From Pseudomonas sp. S35 (GTDB lineage: Bacteria; Pseudomonadota; Gammaproteobacteria; Pseudomonadales; Pseudomonadaceae): DNA of 64,000 bases. The notes under the pieces were generated by a model. That model saw nothing but the letters and a program-made list of their open reading frames with translations, searched no databases and had not been told where the DNA came from. The position numbers were made by a program, and so were the translations under genes. The stretch spans positions 4,588,001 through 4,652,000 of the forward strand of contig NZ_CP019431.1 of the NCBI RefSeq assembly GCF_009866765.1, read 5' to 3'. This document shows positions 7,888 through 21,647 of the stretch, piece after piece (position 1 is the stretch's first letter; each line of letters starts with the position of its first letter).

Positions 7888-8624
7888 CCCTGCTGCCACT
7901 GATGGCGGCGGCCACCCTGGCCCACGCCGAAGACTGGCCGGCGCCGATCAAACAGATTGAAGCCAAGGGCGCCAGGATCATCGGCAAATTCGACGCCCCC
8001 AGCGGCCTCACCGGCTACGCCGCGCAATACCAGAACCGCGGCATGGCCCTGTACCTGACCGCCGACGGCAAACACGTGATCGCCGGCAACCTGTACGACG
8101 CCCAGGGCAATGACCTGAGCACCGCGCCCCTGGAAAAACTGGTGTACGCGCCGATGGCCAAGGAAGTCTGGGCCAAGATGGAAAAAAGCAGCTGGATCCA
8201 GGACGGCGACAAAAACGCGCCGCGCATCGTCTACCTGTTCAGCGACCCCAACTGCCCGTACTGCAACATGTTCTGGGAACAGGCGCGCCCGTGGGTCAAG
8301 GCCGGCAAGGTGCAGTTGCGCCACATCATGGTCGGCATCATCCGCGAAGACAGCGCGGCCAAGTCGGCTGCTCTGTTTGCCGCCAAAGACCCGCAAAAAG
8401 CCCTCGAAGAACACGAAGCCGCCGGCAAGGGCAGCAAATTGCAGGCACTGGAGAAGATCCCGGCCGATATCGAAGCCAAGCTCGATGCCAACATGAAGTT
8501 GATGGATGAGTTGGAACTGTCCGCCACCCCGGCGATTTTCTACCTGGATGACAAGGGTGGGTTGCAGCAACAGCAAGGCGCGCCGTCGCCGGATAAGTTG
8601 GTGAAGATTATGGGGCCCAAGTAA
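7863..8624 (+). CDS. dsbG: Periplasmic disulfide isomerase DsbG
   Basis: A 253-residue secreted thiol protein. A signal peptide ends at about residue 21 (AATLAHAED). An N-terminal dimerisation region follows, then a thioredoxin domain with the DsbC/DsbG active site CPYC at residues 131-134 (SDPNCPYCNMF) and the cis-proline loop in LSATPAIFYL. DsbG protects single cysteines from oxidation and corrects disulfides, and is recycled by DsbD, the first gene of the same operon. The ATG at 7863 follows AAAGGAAACC within the end of dsbE. Confidence 0.92.
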   Translation: MPSLRHLLTLLPLMAAATLAHAEDWPAPIKQIEAKGARIIGKFDAPSGLTGYAAQYQNRGMALYLTADGKHVIAGNLYDAQGNDLSTAPLEKLVYAPMAKEVWAKMEKSSWIQDGDKNAPRIVYLFSDPNCPYCNMFWEQARPWVKAGKVQLRHIMVGIIREDSAAKSAALFAAKDPQKALEEHEAAGKGSKLQALEKIPADIEAKLDANMKLMDELELSATPAIFYLDDKGGLQQQQGAPSPDKLVKIMGPK

Positions 8625-8643
8625 GCGGCGCTTGGTCTGACGC

Positions 8644-8665
8644 CATCGGGGGCAAGCCCCCGATG
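8644..8665. terminator. REP-type hairpin between convergent dsbG and pvdL
   Basis: Near-perfect palindrome CATCGGGGGC-AA-GCCCCCGATG located 19 bases after the dsbG stop and 22 bases before the end of pvdL. The core GGGGGCAAGCCCCC is the P. fluorescens REP stem that also appears at 54681-54775. It probably ends transcription from both sides. Confidence 0.65.
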
Positions 8666-8687
8666 GGTCCCTCAAACCCAGCGAAAA

Positions 8688-11600
8688 TTAAAGCCCCTCC
8701 AACTGCGCCATCAAATCACTCAACCGATCCACCTTCTGCGCGCTGATGTCATTGGCCGCAAGCCCATCGATATACTCGGCCAACTCCGCCACCGTGCTGC
8801 ACTCGAACATCGCCCGCAACGGCACATCGCGCTGTAAGGTCTTCTGCACCCGCGAGGCAATCTGCGTGGCCAACAACGAGTGCCCGCCCAGTTCAAAGAA
8901 GTTGTCTTCGACGCCCACCCGCTCGACCTTGAGCACTTCGGCCCAGATCGCGGCCAGTGTGCCTTCCAGTTCGTTGCGCGGCGCCAGGTAGTCCTGGCTG
9001 TGCAACTGGCCGATCTCCAGGGCTGGCAGCGCATTGCGGTCGAGTTTGCCGTTGGCGTTGAGCGGCAGGCGGTCAAGCCACAGCCAGTGCAGCGGCACCA
9101 TGTATTCCGGCAGTTCGGCGCGCAGGCGTTGCTTGATGCGGTCCAGGCGTTCGCTGGGGTTGAGGGCTTCATCGGCCGCCACCAGGTAACCCACCAGGTG
9201 TTTACCGTTGACGCCCTCTTGCACGCCCACTGCGGCATCGCGTACTTCAGGTTGTTCGTGCAGGCGCGCTTCGATTTCACCCAGTTCGATGCGGTAGCCG
9301 CGGATCTTCACTTGATGGTCGATACGCCCCACATACTCCAGCACACCATCGCTGCGCCGACGCGCCAGGTCGCCGGTGCGGTACAGGCGCTCGCCCGGCG
9401 CACCGAACGGGTTCGGCACAAACACGCCGGCCGTGCGCAACGGGTCGCTGACATAACCACGACCGACGCCGGTACCGGCGACACACAGCTCGCCCACGGC
9501 GCCTTGTGGCACCAACTCCAGCGCGCCATCGAGCAGGTACAGGCGGTTGTTGTCGGTCGGCGTACCGATCGGCAGGTAAGTGCCACGAGTAGACGCCAGG
9601 TCGACGCAAAAGAACGCCACGTCATCGGAACACTCTGCCGGGCCGTAAGCATTCACCAAACCGATCTGCGGGTAACGCAGCAACCATTGGTGCGCCAGTT
9701 CCGGCGGCATCGCTTCGCCGGTCGGCAGCATCCAGCGCAGGCCGTCGAGGCTGATACGGTCCTGGGCCAGCATGCCCTGGATCAACGACGGCACACTCTC
9801 CAGCACGCTGATGCCTTGTGCCTCAACGTGGGCCAGCAAGCCTTGGGGATCGTGGGCGATGGTGTTCGGCACGATATCCACCCGCGCGCCAAACAGCGGC
9901 GCGGCGAGGAACTGCCACACGGAAATATCGAAGCTTTGCGACGCGGTTTGCGCGATCACGTCCGCCGCGCTCAGGTCCAGGTACGGCAGTTTGCTCAGTT
10001 GGTTGTTGAGCATGCCGCGCTGTTCGACCATCACACCTTTGGGCAAACCGGTGGAGCCCGAGGTGTAGATCACATAGGCAAGGTTGTCCGGGCCGCTGTA
10101 GATGCCTGGGTTCTGCTCCGACGCCGCCAGTGCTTCCCACACCAGCAATTTAGGCCGCATACCACAGGCGAACGCCTCCAGCAGCGCCAATGCCTGCTCG
10201 CGGCACGCCTCGGTGCACACCAGCAACGGCGTACGGCTCAGGTCGATGATGCGGCTCAAGCGCTGGCTCGGAAGGCCCGGGTCCAGCGGCAGGTACCCGG
10301 CACCGGCCTTGAAGCTGCCAATGATCATGCCCAACAGGTCGAGGTTACGTTCAGCCAACAACGCCACCGGTTGATCCAGGCCGACGCCCGCCGCGATCAA
10401 TGCGTGGCCCAGGCCGTTACTGCGGCGGTTGAGTTCATCAAAGGTCCATTGCTGGTCCAGGCAACTGGCGGCGATACGTTGCGGATGCGCGGCTACCTGG
10501 CGTTCGAACAGCTCGATATAACTGCTGTCCAGCGGATAGTCGTGTTCACTCTGGTTGCAACCGTCTACCAGGAATTCACGCTCCTGCTCGCCAATCAGCG
10601 GCAGGTCGGCCATGTCGCCATGGAAGCCTTGCACCAGCGCCAGCAGCAAGCGCTTGAACTCGCCAAGCATGCCCTGCACGGTGGTTTCGTCGAAGTAACG
10701 CTGGTCGTAGGACAGGTGCAAACCCAGGTCATCGCCGGGGTAGCACACGGCGGTCAGCGGGAAGTTGGTGTGGGTGCGGCCGGAATCGGAGGTGGCATTC
10801 AGGCTTTGTGCGCGGTCCAGTACCGAGGTTTCCACCGGAGCGTTTTCAAACACGAACAGGCTGTCGAACAACGGCTGGCCCTTGGGCAGTTCGCTGTGTT
10901 CCTGGAGGGTCACCAGCGGCAGGTATTCGTACTCGCGCAGTTGCATATTGCTGTCGAGCAGGCCGCTCAACCATTGGCGCACGCTGCAACGCTGGTCGTC
11001 TTCCGGCAGTTTCACCCGTAGCGCGATGCTGTTGATAAACAGGCCGACAGTGCGTTGCATCTCGGGCATGTCCACCGGACGCCCGGCCACGGTGACACCG
11101 AACAGCACGTCGCGATCACCGCTCAAGCGACGCAGCACCAGCGCCCAGGCCGCCTGGGCAAAGGTGTTGACGGTGAGTTGATGGGCTTGGGCCAACTCGC
11201 GCAGTTGCGCGCCGTCGCGGGCATCCAGGCGGGTGTAGCAGTCACCCACCACCATGCCGCCGCTGTGGCCCGCGTGTTCACGCAAGAACGGCCGGTCGCT
11301 CGGGATCGGCGTGGCGCGCTCGAACCCTTGCAGGTTCTGCTGCCACCACTGGCGGGCCTCATTCAGGTTCTGGCGTTGCAGCCAGGCAATGTAGTCGCGA
11401 TAACGCGGCGGCGTGGCCAACTGCGCTTCACGGCCTTCGCCCAGGGCGATGTAGATGTCGAAGAAGTCATTCATCAGCAGCGAACGGCACCAGGCATCGA
11501 TGAGGATGTGGTGGTTGCTCATCATGAACCAATAGCGCGCTGCGTCGACGCGGATCAGCCGCAGGTGGAACGGCGCCTGGTTGAGCAGATCAAAACCGGC

Positions 11601-14600
11601 TTCGCGCTCGGACTTAAGCAGCGCTTGCAGACGCGGCTCTTGCTCAGCCTCGGTATCGTCGCTCCAGTCCAGGTACTCGATCGGTGTGCTGCCCGGTTTG
11701 TGGATCACTTGCAGCATGTCTTCGCCGACGTTCCAGCAGAACGAGGCACGCAAGGCTTCATGACGGGCGATCACCGCTTGCCACGCCTGGGCGAAACGCT
11801 CGGGGTCCAGGGCACTGTTGATGCGGTAGCGATCCTGCATGTAGTACAGGCCGGTGCCGGGCTCCAGCAGGGTGTGCAGCAGCAGGCCCTCTTGCATTGG
11901 CGTCAGCGGGTACACGTCTTCGATGACGCTGGCCGGTACGGGCAAGCTGTCGAGCTGCGACTGGTTGAGTCGCGCCAGGGGGAAGTCCGATGGCGTGAGA
12001 CCACCGGCATCGTCCTTCAGGCAATGCGCGATCAGGCTGTTCAGCTCGGCCAGGTAGGCCTCGGCCAACTCGCGAATGGTGTGGGCATCATGACGCTCAC
12101 GGCTGAAGGTCCAGCGCAGCACCAGTTCACCGCCATACACCTGGCTGTCGATGCTCAGTTCATTAGGCAGCGGCGCATCCGGGTCATGGGCCATACCCGC
12201 CGATTCATCCAGCGGATGGAACAGCGCATCGGCGCCGAAGCTCTGGTCGAACTGGCCGAGGTAGTTGAAGGTGATATCGGCGGTGTGCAGTGCCGCCATG
12301 GTCTGCTGGCTCAGGTCGTCCGCCAGGTAGCGCAGCACGCCATAACCGAGGCCCTTGTGCGGCACACCGCGCAGTTGCTCCTTGATGGCCTTGATCGAGT
12401 CGCCTTGCTCAGCCAGCGGCGTCAGGCGCAGCGGGTAAGCACTGGTGAACCAACCCACGCTGCGGGTCAGGTCGATCTCATCGAACAGGGTTTCGCGACC
12501 ATGACCTTCCAGTTGGATCAGCGCCGAGTCATGCCCACTCCAGCGGCACAGCACGCGGGCCAAGGCGCTCAGCAGCAGGTCGTTGACCTGGGTGCGGTAC
12601 GCGCTTGGGGCTTGCTGCAGCAACTGGCGGGTGCGTTCGGCGTCGAGGCGCACGCTGACCGTTTCGGCATCGCGATTGCGCCGTGAACCTTGCGGGCGAT
12701 CCACCGGCAATGTCACCGTCGGGCCGGCCAATTGGTCCTGCCACACATTCAGTTCTTCGCGCAGGGATTCGCTGCCGGCATAAGCCTGCAAGCGCGCAGC
12801 CCAGTCACGCAAGGCGCTGGTCTTGGCCGGCAGGCTGACAGACTGGCCCTCGCTCAATTGGCGATAGACGTTTTGCAGGTCTTCGAGCAACACGCGCCAC
12901 GACACGCCGTCGACCACCAAGTGGTGGATCGCAATCAGCAGGCGTTGCTGGCCTTGAGGGCCATCCACCAGCAAGGCGCGCAGCAGCGGGCCCTGTTCCA
13001 GGTCGAGGCTGCGCTGGGTGTCGGTGAACAGTGCGGTGCACTGCGCCATATCCCGCACTTGTGCCTGCATCAGCACGCCACCCAGGGGCACGGCCAAGTG
13101 TTCGGCGTGCCACTGCGCATCGCGCGGGGTGAAGCTCAGACGCAGCGCATCGTGATGTTCCAGCACCGCCAGCAGCGCTTGCTCCAGGCGATGGGGTTCG
13201 AGCAATTGCAGCGGCTTGAGCACCAACGCCTGGTTCCAGTGATGACGCGCCGGGATGTCGGTGTCAAAGAACCAGTGCTGGATCGGCGTCAGGCCCGAGC
13301 TGCCGGTAAGCAGGCCTTGCTCGGCGGAGACTTGCTCGGTACGTGTGGCGACGGCGGCCAGGGTTTGCACGGTCTGGTGCTGGAACAGGTCGCGGGGGCT
13401 GAAGTGAATCCCCGCCTGCCGCGCCCGGCTGACCACCTGGATCGACAGGATCGAGTCGCCGCCCAGTTCAAAGAAGTTATCGTCGAGGCCGACTTGCGGC
13501 ACGTTCAACACCGCGCACCAGATCGCCGCCAAGGTGCTTTCCAGTTCGTTGCGCGGGGCCACGTACTGTTGGCGATTGGCCGCAGGATCGGGCTCTGGCA
13601 AGGCACGTCGGTCGAGTTTGCCGTTGGCGGTCAGCGGCATGCTGTCGAGCACGATCAGATGCGCAGGCACCATGTAGTCCGGCAGTTGCGCCTTGAGGTG
13701 AGCCTTCAAGGCTTCGCGCAATGGGCCGTGCTCGGCGTCGCTGACCAGATACGCCACCAACTGTTTGCCACTCGGCGAATCCAGCGCCAGCACCACCGCT
13801 TCGCGCACGGCGTCGTGTTCCAGCAGGCGGGTTTCAATTTCGCCCAGCTCGATACGGAAACCACGGATTTTCACTTGATGGTCGATACGCCCCAGGTACT
13901 CCACCAGGCCATCGGCGCGTTGGCGCACCAGGTCGCCGGTGCGGTACAGACGGCCGCCATTTGTGGCAAATGGATCGGCGACAAAACGCTCTGCCGTCAT
14001 GCCCGGCCGTTGGTGATAACCCTGGGCCAGGCCGGCGCCGCCGATATACAACTCGCCGGTCGCGCCTTGGGGCACCAAGGCCAGGTCAGCGTCGAAAATG
14101 TAGGCCACACGGTCGCCGATAATGCTGCCGATCGGCACGCTGGCGGCGCCCTCCTCCAGTTGCTGCGGCGCCAGGCTGGCCAGCGGCATTACCACGGTTT
14201 CAGTCGGGCCATAGGCGTTGAAAAACACCTGGGGCTGGAACGCCGCACGAATGCGCTGCAAGTGTTCACCGGTCAGCGCTTCACCGCCGGTGATGCACAT
14301 GCGCACCGGCAAGGTCTGGTGCTGGGTCGCCAGCCATTGCGCCAACTGGCTGCCATAGCTTGGGGTAAAGCCGAGGATATTGATGCGATGGGTGCGGATC
14401 AGCCCGCAGATTTCCTCGGCGTCCCATTGGCCCTGAGCCCGCAGGACCACTTGCGCGCCGCTGAGCAACGGCACCAGCAAACGCTCGGTGGCGGCGTCGA
14501 AGTTGATCGAATAGAAATGCAGTTCGCAGTCATCCGGGCGCATGCCGAAACGTTCGATCACCGCCTGGCAATGCATGGCGATTTCGCCGTGGGAGACCAC

Positions 14601-17600
14601 CACGCCTTTCGGTTTGCCGGTGGAGCCGGAGGTGTAGATCAGGTACGCCTGATGTTGCGCCAGGCTGATAAACGGCAGCTCATCGGCCGGGTAATTCGCC
14701 AGCATTGGCGAGTCATCTTCCAGGCACCAGCACGCTACCGTGGCCGGCAGTTCACCCAGGGCTTCGAACATCGCCGCGTCGCTGAGCAGCAGGCCAATGC
14801 CGCTGTCTTCGATCATGTAGTGCAAGCGGTCCAGCGGGTATTCCGGGTCCAGCGGCACATAGGCGCCGCCGGCCTTGAGGATCGCCAGCAGGCCGACGAC
14901 CATTTCCAGGGACCGCGCCAGCGCCAGGCCGACGCGCACCTGCGGGCCAACGCCGCGCTCGCGCAGCATCCAGGCCAGGCGATTGGCGCGGGCGTCGAGC
15001 TCGGCGTATGTGAGGGTTTCACCGGCAAAGGTCAGCGCTGGCGCATCGGCACGTTTGACGGCCTGCTGGCTGAACAGTTGATGAATGCACTGGTCGAGAC
15101 GGTGCTCACCGGCTTCGATGCCCAGGCTGTCTTGCAATGCCCGCTGCTCAGTGGCCGTCAGCAACGGCAGCTCACTGAGGCGTTGTTGTGGATCGGCGAT
15201 CAGCGCCTCCAGCAGGTTGCGCCAGTGCTCGGCCATGCGTGCGATGCGCGGTTCGTCGAACAGATCAGTGCTGTAGGTCAGGCAGCAACCCAGGCGATGG
15301 TCGAGGTCGGTGACTTCCAGGTTGAGGTCGAACTTGGTCGCACGGGCATCGTTGGCCAGGTACTCGACGGTCATCCCCGCCAGTTGACGGCTCTGCTGGA
15401 ACTCCCAGCGCTGCACGTTGCACATCACTTGGAACAGCGGGTTATACGCCGCACTGCGCGGCGGTTGCAGGGCTTCCACCAGATGGTCGAACGGCAGGTC
15501 CTGGTGGGACTGGCCTTCTATCACGGTGTGGCGCACTTGCTCGAACAACTCACCCACATTCATCTGCCCAGTGAGCTGGCAACGCAGCACCTGGGTGTTG
15601 AGGAACGCGCCGATCAGCCCTTCGCTTTCCGGGCGGATACGGTTGGCCACGGGGGCGCCGATACGCAGGTCAGTCTGGCCGCTGTAGCGGTAGAGCAACA
15701 CGGCCAGGGTCGCGGTCATGGTCATGAACAGCGTAAGGCCGCGTTCGGCGTTGAAGGCGCGCACGCGGGCGGCCAAGTCGTCGCTCAGGTCGAAGCGGTA
15801 CAGCTCGCCCTGGTGGCTTTGTACCGGTGGGCGTGGGCGGTCGCCGGGCAGTTCCAGCAACGGATGCTCAGTGCCCAGTTGCGCGGTCCAGTAATCCAGT
15901 TGGCGTTGGCGCTCGCCGGATTCCAGCCATTGGCGCTGCCACACGCTGTAGTCGAGGTATTGCACCGGCAACGGCGCCAGTGGCGACAGGCGCTCGTCGA
16001 TAAAGGCTTCGTACAGCGCGCTGAGTTCACGGGCAAAGATGTCCATCGCCCAGCCTTCGGTGACGATGTGGTGCAAGGTCAGCACCAGGTAGTGTTCCTG
16101 CTCGCCGGCCTTGACCACACATGCACGCAGCAGCGGCCCGGTCTCCAGGTTGAACGGCGTGTGGGCCTCATGGTCGGCCAGTTGCTGCAAGCGCTGCTGG
16201 CGCTCGGTTTCGTTCAGCGTGGAAATATCCTGCCAGTCCATGCGCAGGCCGGTCTGCGTCGAGACCTTTTGATAGGCCACGCCGTCGACACTCGGGAACG
16301 TGGTGCGCAGAGTTTCGTGGCGCATGATCAAGGCTTGCAATGCTGCCTCGAAACGCCCCACATCCAGCACGCCACGCAGGCGTGCCATGCCGCCGACGTT
16401 GTAGGCCGGGCTGTCCGGTTCCATCTGCCAGAGGAACCACATGCGCTGCTGGGAATAGGACAACGGCACCGGCTGGCTGCGGTCGACCTGGCCAATCGCA
16501 GTTTGCTGGTTGCGCTGACCCGAGGCCTGGATCAGACCGACCTGCTCGGCAAACGCGCCCAACTCGCTGGCTTCGAACAAGGTGCGCAACGGCAGTTCGA
16601 CGTCGCAGGCCTGGCGGGTGCGGGAGATGATTTGCGTGGCCAGCAACGAGTGGCCGCCAAGGGCGAAGAAGTCGTCACGCAGGCCGATTGTTGGCAGGCC
16701 GAGCACTTCGCGCCAGATCGCGGCAATCTGCTGCTGCAAGGGGGTTTCGGGCTCAATGTGTTCGCGGGTTTGCCACACCGGCTCCGGCAATGCGCGGCGG
16801 TCCAGTTTGCCGCTGGGGCTCAGGGGCATGGCGTCCAGGCGCATCAGCAGCGCGGGCACCATGTACTCCGGCAACTCGGCGGCCAGGGCGGTTTTCACGT
16901 CCTGTTCGTCCAGCGCGGTGCTTGCGGTGTAGTAGCCGATCAGCGTGGCATTGCGCACCAGCACCACCGCCTGGGCGATACCGTCGAGGGCCAGCAGGCG
17001 CGCTTCGATTTCTTCTGGCTCTACGCGAAAGCCGCGCAGCTTGACCTGCTGATCAAGGCGGCCCAGGTATTCGAGCACGCCGCCAGCATTCCAGCGCACG
17101 CGGTCACCGGTGCGATACAGGCGCGCGCCCGCCTCGCCCAGCGGGTCAGCGATAAAACGTTCGGCGGTCAAGCCGGCACGGCCGAGATAACCCCGCGCCA
17201 GGCCAATGCCACCGATGCACAATTCACCCGGCACACCGGCCGGCAGCAGGTTGAGCTGATCGTCCAACACGCGGCAGATCACATTGCCCAGCGGCCGGCC
17301 AATCGGTGAACGCTCGCCATCTTCGGCGGTGCAGTGCCAGTGGGTGACGTTGATCGCGGTTTCGGTCGGGCCATAACGGTTGTGCAACTGCACCGCTGGC
17401 AATTGGGCCAGGACGCGGTTGCGCAGCTCGGCCGGCAAGGCTTCGCCGCCAGAGAACAGGCGACGCAGGCTGGTGCATTCGGCAACCAATGGCTCGTCGA
17501 TAAACAGCTGCAACAGCGGCGGCACAAAGTGCAGGGTGGTCACACCGTGTTCCTGCACCAGCTGCGCGATGCGGTGCGGGTCGCGATGCTCGCCAGGACC

Positions 17601-20600
17601 GGCCAGCACCAGGCGGCAACCGGTGATCAGCGGCCAGAAGCACTCCCACACCGACACGTCGAAACTGATGGGCGCCTTTTGCATCAGCACGTCAGTCTCG
17701 TTCAGTTGGTAAGTGGCCTGCATCCACTGCAAGCGCTCGGCCAGGGCCGCGTGGGTGTTGCCCACGCCTTTGGGCTGGCCGGTGGAGCCGGAGGTGTAGA
17801 TCACGTAGGCGAGGTTGTCGCCGTGCAGGTGCAGGCCCGGTGCCTGGGTCGGCCAGCTGTCCAGGTGCAGGCTGTCCATCGCGATCACGCACACGCCGTC
17901 GGCGGCTGGCAGTTGTTCCAGCAGCGCGGTCTGGGTCAGCAGCAGTTGCACGCCGCTGTCCTTGAGCATGTAGGCCAGGCGCTCGGCAGGGTAATCCGGG
18001 TCCAGCGGCACATAGGCGCCACCGGCCTTGATGATCGCGAGGAGGCCGATCAGCAGTTGCGGCGAGCGCTCGGCGGCGATGGCCACGCACACGTCCGGGC
18101 CGACGCCTTTGTCGCGCAGGTAATGGGCCAGGCGGTTGGCCTGGGTGTGCAGTTGGGCGAAGGTCAGGCTGCCGTCCTCCCAGACCAGCGCGGTGTTGTC
18201 CGAAGTCTGCTGGTTGAGCAGCTCGGGCAACCATTGCTGGGCCGGCGCGCACGGCGCTGCGCCCCACGGCTGCTGCTCGTCTGCGTGCATCAAGTTGAGG
18301 TCGCCAAGGGCTTGCTGGGGTTGTTCGCAGATGGCGTGCAGCAGGTTGATGAAGTGGTCGGCGAGGCGCAGGATGGTTGCGCCGTCGAACAGCTCATCGG
18401 CGTAGTCGAACGCCAGGCTCAGGCGCCCGTTGCGGTCTTCTTCGCTGTGCAGTTGCAGGTCGAACTTGGCTTCGCGGCTGTGCCACGCCAGCTCATCGGC
18501 GAGCATGCCGGGCAGGCGACGCAAGGCGCTGAGGTCGCGTTGCTGGTGGTTGAACATGACCTGGAACAAGCCCTGCTCACGCGCTTGCGGGAAGGCTTCC
18601 AGCAGTTGCTCGAACGGCAGGTCTTGATGGGCCTGGGCGCCCAATGCAGTCTCGCGGGTGGCAACCAACAGCTGGTTGAATGGCAGGCGCCCGTCCAGTT
18701 CGGCGCGCAGCACCAGGGTGTTGATAAAGAAGCCGATCAGGCCTTGGGTTTCCTGGCGCGGGCGGTTGGCATTGGGCACGCCGATGCGGATATCGCGCTG
18801 GCCGCTGTAGCGGTAGAGCAAGGTCTGGAAGGCCGCCAGCAACAGCATGAACGGTGTGGACTCATTGGCCTGGGCGGTCTTGCGAATCGCTTCGCTGAGG
18901 CCGGCGCTCAGGCGCACGCTATGGCGCGCAGCACTGTGCAAGTGGTGCGCGGAGCGCGGGTGGTCGGTGGCCAGGCTCAGGGTTGGATGCTCGTCCCCCA
19001 GTTGGTTTTTCCAGTACGCCAGTTGGCGCTGGCCTTCACCTTCGGCCAGCCATTGACGCTGCCAAACGCCGTAGTCGGCGTATTGCAGTTCCAGGGCCGG
19101 CAGTGCCAGGGATTGGCCCTGGGAAGCGGCGGCGTACAGCCGCGAGAACTCGTCGATAAGGATGTTGAGCGACCAACCATCGGCAATGATGTGGTGCAGC
19201 GTCACCAGCAGTTGATGGTCTTCATCGTCCAGGCGCACCAGGGTCACCCACAGCAGCGGGCCTTTCTCCAGGTCGAACTGGGTACGTGCTTCATCTTCGC
19301 GGATCTGTTGCGCGCGGGCTTCACGCTCGGCGGCGGGCAGGTCACTGAGGTCGATGACTTGCAGCTCGAACGCCACGTTGGCGTCAACGCGCTGGAAGGC
19401 CTGGCCGTCACGCTCGTAGAAGCGCGTGCGCAGGGCTTCGTGGCGCTGGATCAGGTGCTGGAAGCTCAGGCGCACCGCGTCTTCGTCCAATTCGCCACGC
19501 AGGCGCAGGCCACCGGGAATGGTGTAGGCGCTGCTCTGGGGATCCAGTTGCCAGGTGATCCACAGGCGGTTCTGGGCCAGGGATTGGGGCAGTTCGTCAT
19601 GGCGCGACAAGGCATGAATCGCACCTTGGGCCACGCCGCCGTCCTGCTGCAATTGCGCCACATTGGCAGCAAACGCCGACAAGGTCGGCGCCTCGAACAG
19701 CATGCGCAGGTTCAGCTCCAGGCCGAGGGTTTCACGCAGGCGTGCGACCACTTGGGTAGCGGTGATGGAGTTACCGCCGAGCAGGAAGAAGTGATCGTCG
19801 GCGGCAACCGTCGCCACCTGCAACTGCTCGCACCAGATCGCCGCGATCTGCTGTTGCAGTTCGGATGCCAGCGCCGCGTCGCCCGCCGGCCCTTGCACAT
19901 CCGGAAATTGCGCGTAGCTGTCGAGGCTGCCATCGGCGTGACGCAGCGCGCAGGCCGCACGCTGCACCTTGCCGCTGGAGGTCTTGGGCAATGCGCCGGG
20001 GTTAAGCAGCACCACCACACTCGGCGCCTCTTGGTACGCCTCGGCCACCGCTTGGCGGATCGCCTTGATCAGTGCTTCGGGCGGCAGGATTTTCTGCACG
20101 CTGCGGCTGATCTCGGCCGCGATGCCGATGCCTTCCAGGCCCTGGTCATTCACGGCAAACGCCGCGACGCGGCCTTTGCGCACCACTTCCACTTCGCGCT
20201 CGATGGTTTGCTCGATGTCCTGGGGGTACAGGTTGTGGCCGCGCACGATCAGCAGGTCTTTCAGGCGGCCGGTGATGTACACCTCGCCAAAGCGGATAAA
20301 GCCCAGGTCACCGGTGCGCAGCCAAGTGCGCCCGGCATGCTGGACGAAGGTCTTGGCAGTGGCTTCAGGGTTGCGCCAGTAGCCGTGGGCGATGCTGGGG
20401 CCGGTGGCCCAGAGTTCGCCGACGCTGTTGTCGGGCAATTCACTCAGGGTGTGGGGATCCACGATCAGCACCGCGTGTTCCGGCTGGCTGGTGCCGCAGC
20501 TCATGATCGCACTGCCCTGCCCCGGTTCGGCGCGGTTGGCGGCCAGGGCTGTCTCGTCGACGCGCAGCGCCGGGATGCCATGACCCCGGGTGCCGCCAGC

Positions 20601-21596
20601 GACAAACAACGTCGCCTCGGCCAGGCCGTAGGAGGCGAAGAAATTATCCGAGCTGAAACCACAGGCGGCGAACTTCTCGGCAAAACGTTCCAGGGTATCG
20701 AGACGGATGGGCTCAGAGCCCGAATAGGCCACGCGCCAGGTGCTCAGGTCCAAGCGTTCCAACGCCGACTCACTGACCCGTTCGCTGCACAGGCGGTAGG
20801 CGAAGTCCGGGCCGCCGCTGATGGTGCCGCCGTATTCGCTGATCGCTTCCAGCCAGCGCAACGGCCGGCCAAGGAAGTAGGCCGGCGACATCAGCACACA
20901 GGGCACGCCGCTGAAAATCGGTTGCAGCAGGCCGCCGATCAGGCCCATGTCGTGGTACAGCGGCAGCCAACTGACGATCACGTCGTCGGGGTTGAGGTCG
21001 ATGCCGAAGCCGCGACGGATCAGCACTTCGTTGGCCACCAGGTTGCCGTGGCTGACCTGCACGCCCTTGGGCAGCGCGGTGGAGCCGGAGGTGTATTGCA
21101 GGAAAGCGATGTCGTCGGGCTGCAGATCGGGCGCGATCCAGTCGCCGGCGCGTTGCGCATCAAGGCTGTCAACGCTCAGCACCGGCGGCGCGTTTTCGAT
21201 CTGCGCCAGGCCATCGGCGAGGCTGGCGATGGTCAGCAGCAAGCGCGGTTCGGCGTCGCTGATGATCGACAACAAACGCTCCTGATGATGACGACGGGTG
21301 GACTCCGGCGGGTAGGCCGGCACCGCGATCACACCGGCATACAGGCAACCAAAGAACGCCGCAACGTAATCCGGGCCACTGGGGAACAACAGCACGGCAC
21401 GGTCGCCCAATTCGGCATTGGCCTGCAGGGCGCTGGCGATGGTGCGGGCGCGCTGGTCGAGGTCGCGGTAGCTGAGCACAACGCTGTGCTCGGCGGACTC
21501 GGCGAGGAAGCGCAGAGCCACCTGGTCCGGGGTCTGCGCAGCGCGACGTTGAAGGGACTGGACCAGTGTGCGGGGAAGTTCGAAGGCGTCCATCAT
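8688..21596 (-). CDS. pvdL: Pyoverdine chromophore NRPS PvdL
   Basis: A 4302-residue non-ribosomal peptide synthetase that starts pyoverdine assembly by making the acylated Glu-D-Tyr-Dab tripeptide. Domains in order: acyl ligase (core [11 protein letters not shown] near 172), carrier 1 (Ser near 609, GGNSI), condensation 1 (HHIIADG near 805), adenylation 1 for Glu ([11 protein letters not shown] near 1270), carrier 2 (near 1648), condensation 2 (HHIVTEG near 1845), adenylation 2 for Tyr (near 2324), carrier 3 (GGDSI near 2714), epimerase ([10 protein letters not shown] near 2894), condensation 3 (HHILIDAW near 3364), adenylation 3 for Dab (near 3847) and carrier 4 (Ser4240). There is no thioesterase, as expected since the chain passes to another NRPS. 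Substrates are assigned from the known PvdL family, not decoded here. The start (MMDAFELP) matches P. aeruginosa PvdL. It is 51 nt downstream of pvdG and probably shares its promoter. Confidence 0.97.
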   Translation of the reverse strand: MMDAFELPRTLVQSLQRRAAQTPDQVALRFLAESAEHSVVLSYRDLDQRARTIASALQANAELGDRAVLLFPSGPDYVAAFFGCLYAGVIAVPAYPPESTRRHHQERLLSIISDAEPRLLLTIASLADGLAQIENAPPVLSVDSLDAQRAGDWIAPDLQPDDIAFLQYTSGSTALPKGVQVSHGNLVANEVLIRRGFGIDLNPDDVIVSWLPLYHDMGLIGGLLQPIFSGVPCVLMSPAYFLGRPLRWLEAISEYGGTISGGPDFAYRLCSERVSESALERLDLSTWRVAYSGSEPIRLDTLERFAEKFAACGFSSDNFFASYGLAEATLFVAGGTRGHGIPALRVDETALAANRAEPGQGSAIMSCGTSQPEHAVLIVDPHTLSELPDNSVGELWATGPSIAHGYWRNPEATAKTFVQHAGRTWLRTGDLGFIRFGEVYITGRLKDLLIVRGHNLYPQDIEQTIEREVEVVRKGRVAAFAVNDQGLEGIGIAAEISRSVQKILPPEALIKAIRQAVAEAYQEAPSVVVLLNPGALPKTSSGKVQRAACALRHADGSLDSYAQFPDVQGPAGDAALASELQQQIAAIWCEQLQVATVAADDHFFLLGGNSITATQVVARLRETLGLELNLRMLFEAPTLSAFAANVAQLQQDGGVAQGAIHALSRHDELPQSLAQNRLWITWQLDPQSSAYTIPGGLRLRGELDEDAVRLSFQHLIQRHEALRTRFYERDGQAFQRVDANVAFELQVIDLSDLPAAEREARAQQIREDEARTQFDLEKGPLLWVTLVRLDDEDHQLLVTLHHIIADGWSLNILIDEFSRLYAAASQGQSLALPALELQYADYGVWQRQWLAEGEGQRQLAYWKNQLGDEHPTLSLATDHPRSAHHLHSAARHSVRLSAGLSEAIRKTAQANESTPFMLLLAAFQTLLYRYSGQRDIRIGVPNANRPRQETQGLIGFFINTLVLRAELDGRLPFNQLLVATRETALGAQAHQDLPFEQLLEAFPQAREQGLFQVMFNHQQRDLSALRRLPGMLADELAWHSREAKFDLQLHSEEDRNGRLSLAFDYADELFDGATILRLADHFINLLHAICEQPQQALGDLNLMHADEQQPWGAAPCAPAQQWLPELLNQQTSDNTALVWEDGSLTFAQLHTQANRLAHYLRDKGVGPDVCVAIAAERSPQLLIGLLAIIKAGGAYVPLDPDYPAERLAYMLKDSGVQLLLTQTALLEQLPAADGVCVIAMDSLHLDSWPTQAPGLHLHGDNLAYVIYTSGSTGQPKGVGNTHAALAERLQWMQATYQLNETDVLMQKAPISFDVSVWECFWPLITGCRLVLAGPGEHRDPHRIAQLVQEHGVTTLHFVPPLLQLFIDEPLVAECTSLRRLFSGGEALPAELRNRVLAQLPAVQLHNRYGPTETAINVTHWHCTAEDGERSPIGRPLGNVICRVLDDQLNLLPAGVPGELCIGGIGLARGYLGRAGLTAERFIADPLGEAGARLYRTGDRVRWNAGGVLEYLGRLDQQVKLRGFRVEPEEIEARLLALDGIAQAVVLVRNATLIGYYTASTALDEQDVKTALAAELPEYMVPALLMRLDAMPLSPSGKLDRRALPEPVWQTREHIEPETPLQQQIAAIWREVLGLPTIGLRDDFFALGGHSLLATQIISRTRQACDVELPLRTLFEASELGAFAEQVGLIQASGQRNQQTAIGQVDRSQPVPLSYSQQRMWFLWQMEPDSPAYNVGGMARLRGVLDVGRFEAALQALIMRHETLRTTFPSVDGVAYQKVSTQTGLRMDWQDISTLNETERQQRLQQLADHEAHTPFNLETGPLLRACVVKAGEQEHYLVLTLHHIVTEGWAMDIFARELSALYEAFIDERLSPLAPLPVQYLDYSVWQRQWLESGERQRQLDYWTAQLGTEHPLLELPGDRPRPPVQSHQGELYRFDLSDDLAARVRAFNAERGLTLFMTMTATLAVLLYRYSGQTDLRIGAPVANRIRPESEGLIGAFLNTQVLRCQLTGQMNVGELFEQVRHTVIEGQSHQDLPFDHLVEALQPPRSAAYNPLFQVMCNVQRWEFQQSRQLAGMTVEYLANDARATKFDLNLEVTDLDHRLGCCLTYSTDLFDEPRIARMAEHWRNLLEALIADPQQRLSELPLLTATEQRALQDSLGIEAGEHRLDQCIHQLFSQQAVKRADAPALTFAGETLTYAELDARANRLAWMLRERGVGPQVRVGLALARSLEMVVGLLAILKAGGAYVPLDPEYPLDRLHYMIEDSGIGLLLSDAAMFEALGELPATVACWCLEDDSPMLANYPADELPFISLAQHQAYLIYTSGSTGKPKGVVVSHGEIAMHCQAVIERFGMRPDDCELHFYSINFDAATERLLVPLLSGAQVVLRAQGQWDAEEICGLIRTHRINILGFTPSYGSQLAQWLATQHQTLPVRMCITGGEALTGEHLQRIRAAFQPQVFFNAYGPTETVVMPLASLAPQQLEEGAASVPIGSIIGDRVAYIFDADLALVPQGATGELYIGGAGLAQGYHQRPGMTAERFVADPFATNGGRLYRTGDLVRQRADGLVEYLGRIDHQVKIRGFRIELGEIETRLLEHDAVREAVVLALDSPSGKQLVAYLVSDAEHGPLREALKAHLKAQLPDYMVPAHLIVLDSMPLTANGKLDRRALPEPDPAANRQQYVAPRNELESTLAAIWCAVLNVPQVGLDDNFFELGGDSILSIQVVSRARQAGIHFSPRDLFQHQTVQTLAAVATRTEQVSAEQGLLTGSSGLTPIQHWFFDTDIPARHHWNQALVLKPLQLLEPHRLEQALLAVLEHHDALRLSFTPRDAQWHAEHLAVPLGGVLMQAQVRDMAQCTALFTDTQRSLDLEQGPLLRALLVDGPQGQQRLLIAIHHLVVDGVSWRVLLEDLQNVYRQLSEGQSVSLPAKTSALRDWAARLQAYAGSESLREELNVWQDQLAGPTVTLPVDRPQGSRRNRDAETVSVRLDAERTRQLLQQAPSAYRTQVNDLLLSALARVLCRWSGHDSALIQLEGHGRETLFDEIDLTRSVGWFTSAYPLRLTPLAEQGDSIKAIKEQLRGVPHKGLGYGVLRYLADDLSQQTMAALHTADITFNYLGQFDQSFGADALFHPLDESAGMAHDPDAPLPNELSIDSQVYGGELVLRWTFSRERHDAHTIRELAEAYLAELNSLIAHCLKDDAGGLTPSDFPLARLNQSQLDSLPVPASVIEDVYPLTPMQEGLLLHTLLEPGTGLYYMQDRYRINSALDPERFAQAWQAVIARHEALRASFCWNVGEDMLQVIHKPGSTPIEYLDWSDDTEAEQEPRLQALLKSEREAGFDLLNQAPFHLRLIRVDAARYWFMMSNHHILIDAWCRSLLMNDFFDIYIALGEGREAQLATPPRYRDYIAWLQRQNLNEARQWWQQNLQGFERATPIPSDRPFLREHAGHSGGMVVGDCYTRLDARDGAQLRELAQAHQLTVNTFAQAAWALVLRRLSGDRDVLFGVTVAGRPVDMPEMQRTVGLFINSIALRVKLPEDDQRCSVRQWLSGLLDSNMQLREYEYLPLVTLQEHSELPKGQPLFDSLFVFENAPVETSVLDRAQSLNATSDSGRTHTNFPLTAVCYPGDDLGLHLSYDQRYFDETTVQGMLGEFKRLLLALVQGFHGDMADLPLIGEQEREFLVDGCNQSEHDYPLDSSYIELFERQVAAHPQRIAASCLDQQWTFDELNRRSNGLGHALIAAGVGLDQPVALLAERNLDLLGMIIGSFKAGAGYLPLDPGLPSQRLSRIIDLSRTPLLVCTEACREQALALLEAFACGMRPKLLVWEALAASEQNPGIYSGPDNLAYVIYTSGSTGLPKGVMVEQRGMLNNQLSKLPYLDLSAADVIAQTASQSFDISVWQFLAAPLFGARVDIVPNTIAHDPQGLLAHVEAQGISVLESVPSLIQGMLAQDRISLDGLRWMLPTGEAMPPELAHQWLLRYPQIGLVNAYGPAECSDDVAFFCVDLASTRGTYLPIGTPTDNNRLYLLDGALELVPQGAVGELCVAGTGVGRGYVSDPLRTAGVFVPNPFGAPGERLYRTGDLARRRSDGVLEYVGRIDHQVKIRGYRIELGEIEARLHEQPEVRDAAVGVQEGVNGKHLVGYLVAADEALNPSERLDRIKQRLRAELPEYMVPLHWLWLDRLPLNANGKLDRNALPALEIGQLHSQDYLAPRNELEGTLAAIWAEVLKVERVGVEDNFFELGGHSLLATQIASRVQKTLQRDVPLRAMFECSTVAELAEYIDGLAANDISAQKVDRLSDLMAQLEGL

Positions 21597-21647
21597 GGGG
21601 TTCCTGCCTGAAATCGGCTTACGGGAAATTCGGGGATTGAGTAGCTG

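Noticed and set aside
12690..21611. Two very long open frames on the plus strand (1539 and 1425 codons) opposite pvdL
   Set aside because: They are mirror frames of the high-GC pvdL gene. They have no ribosome sites or family motifs, and are rich in His, Gln and Arg as expected for antisense frames.
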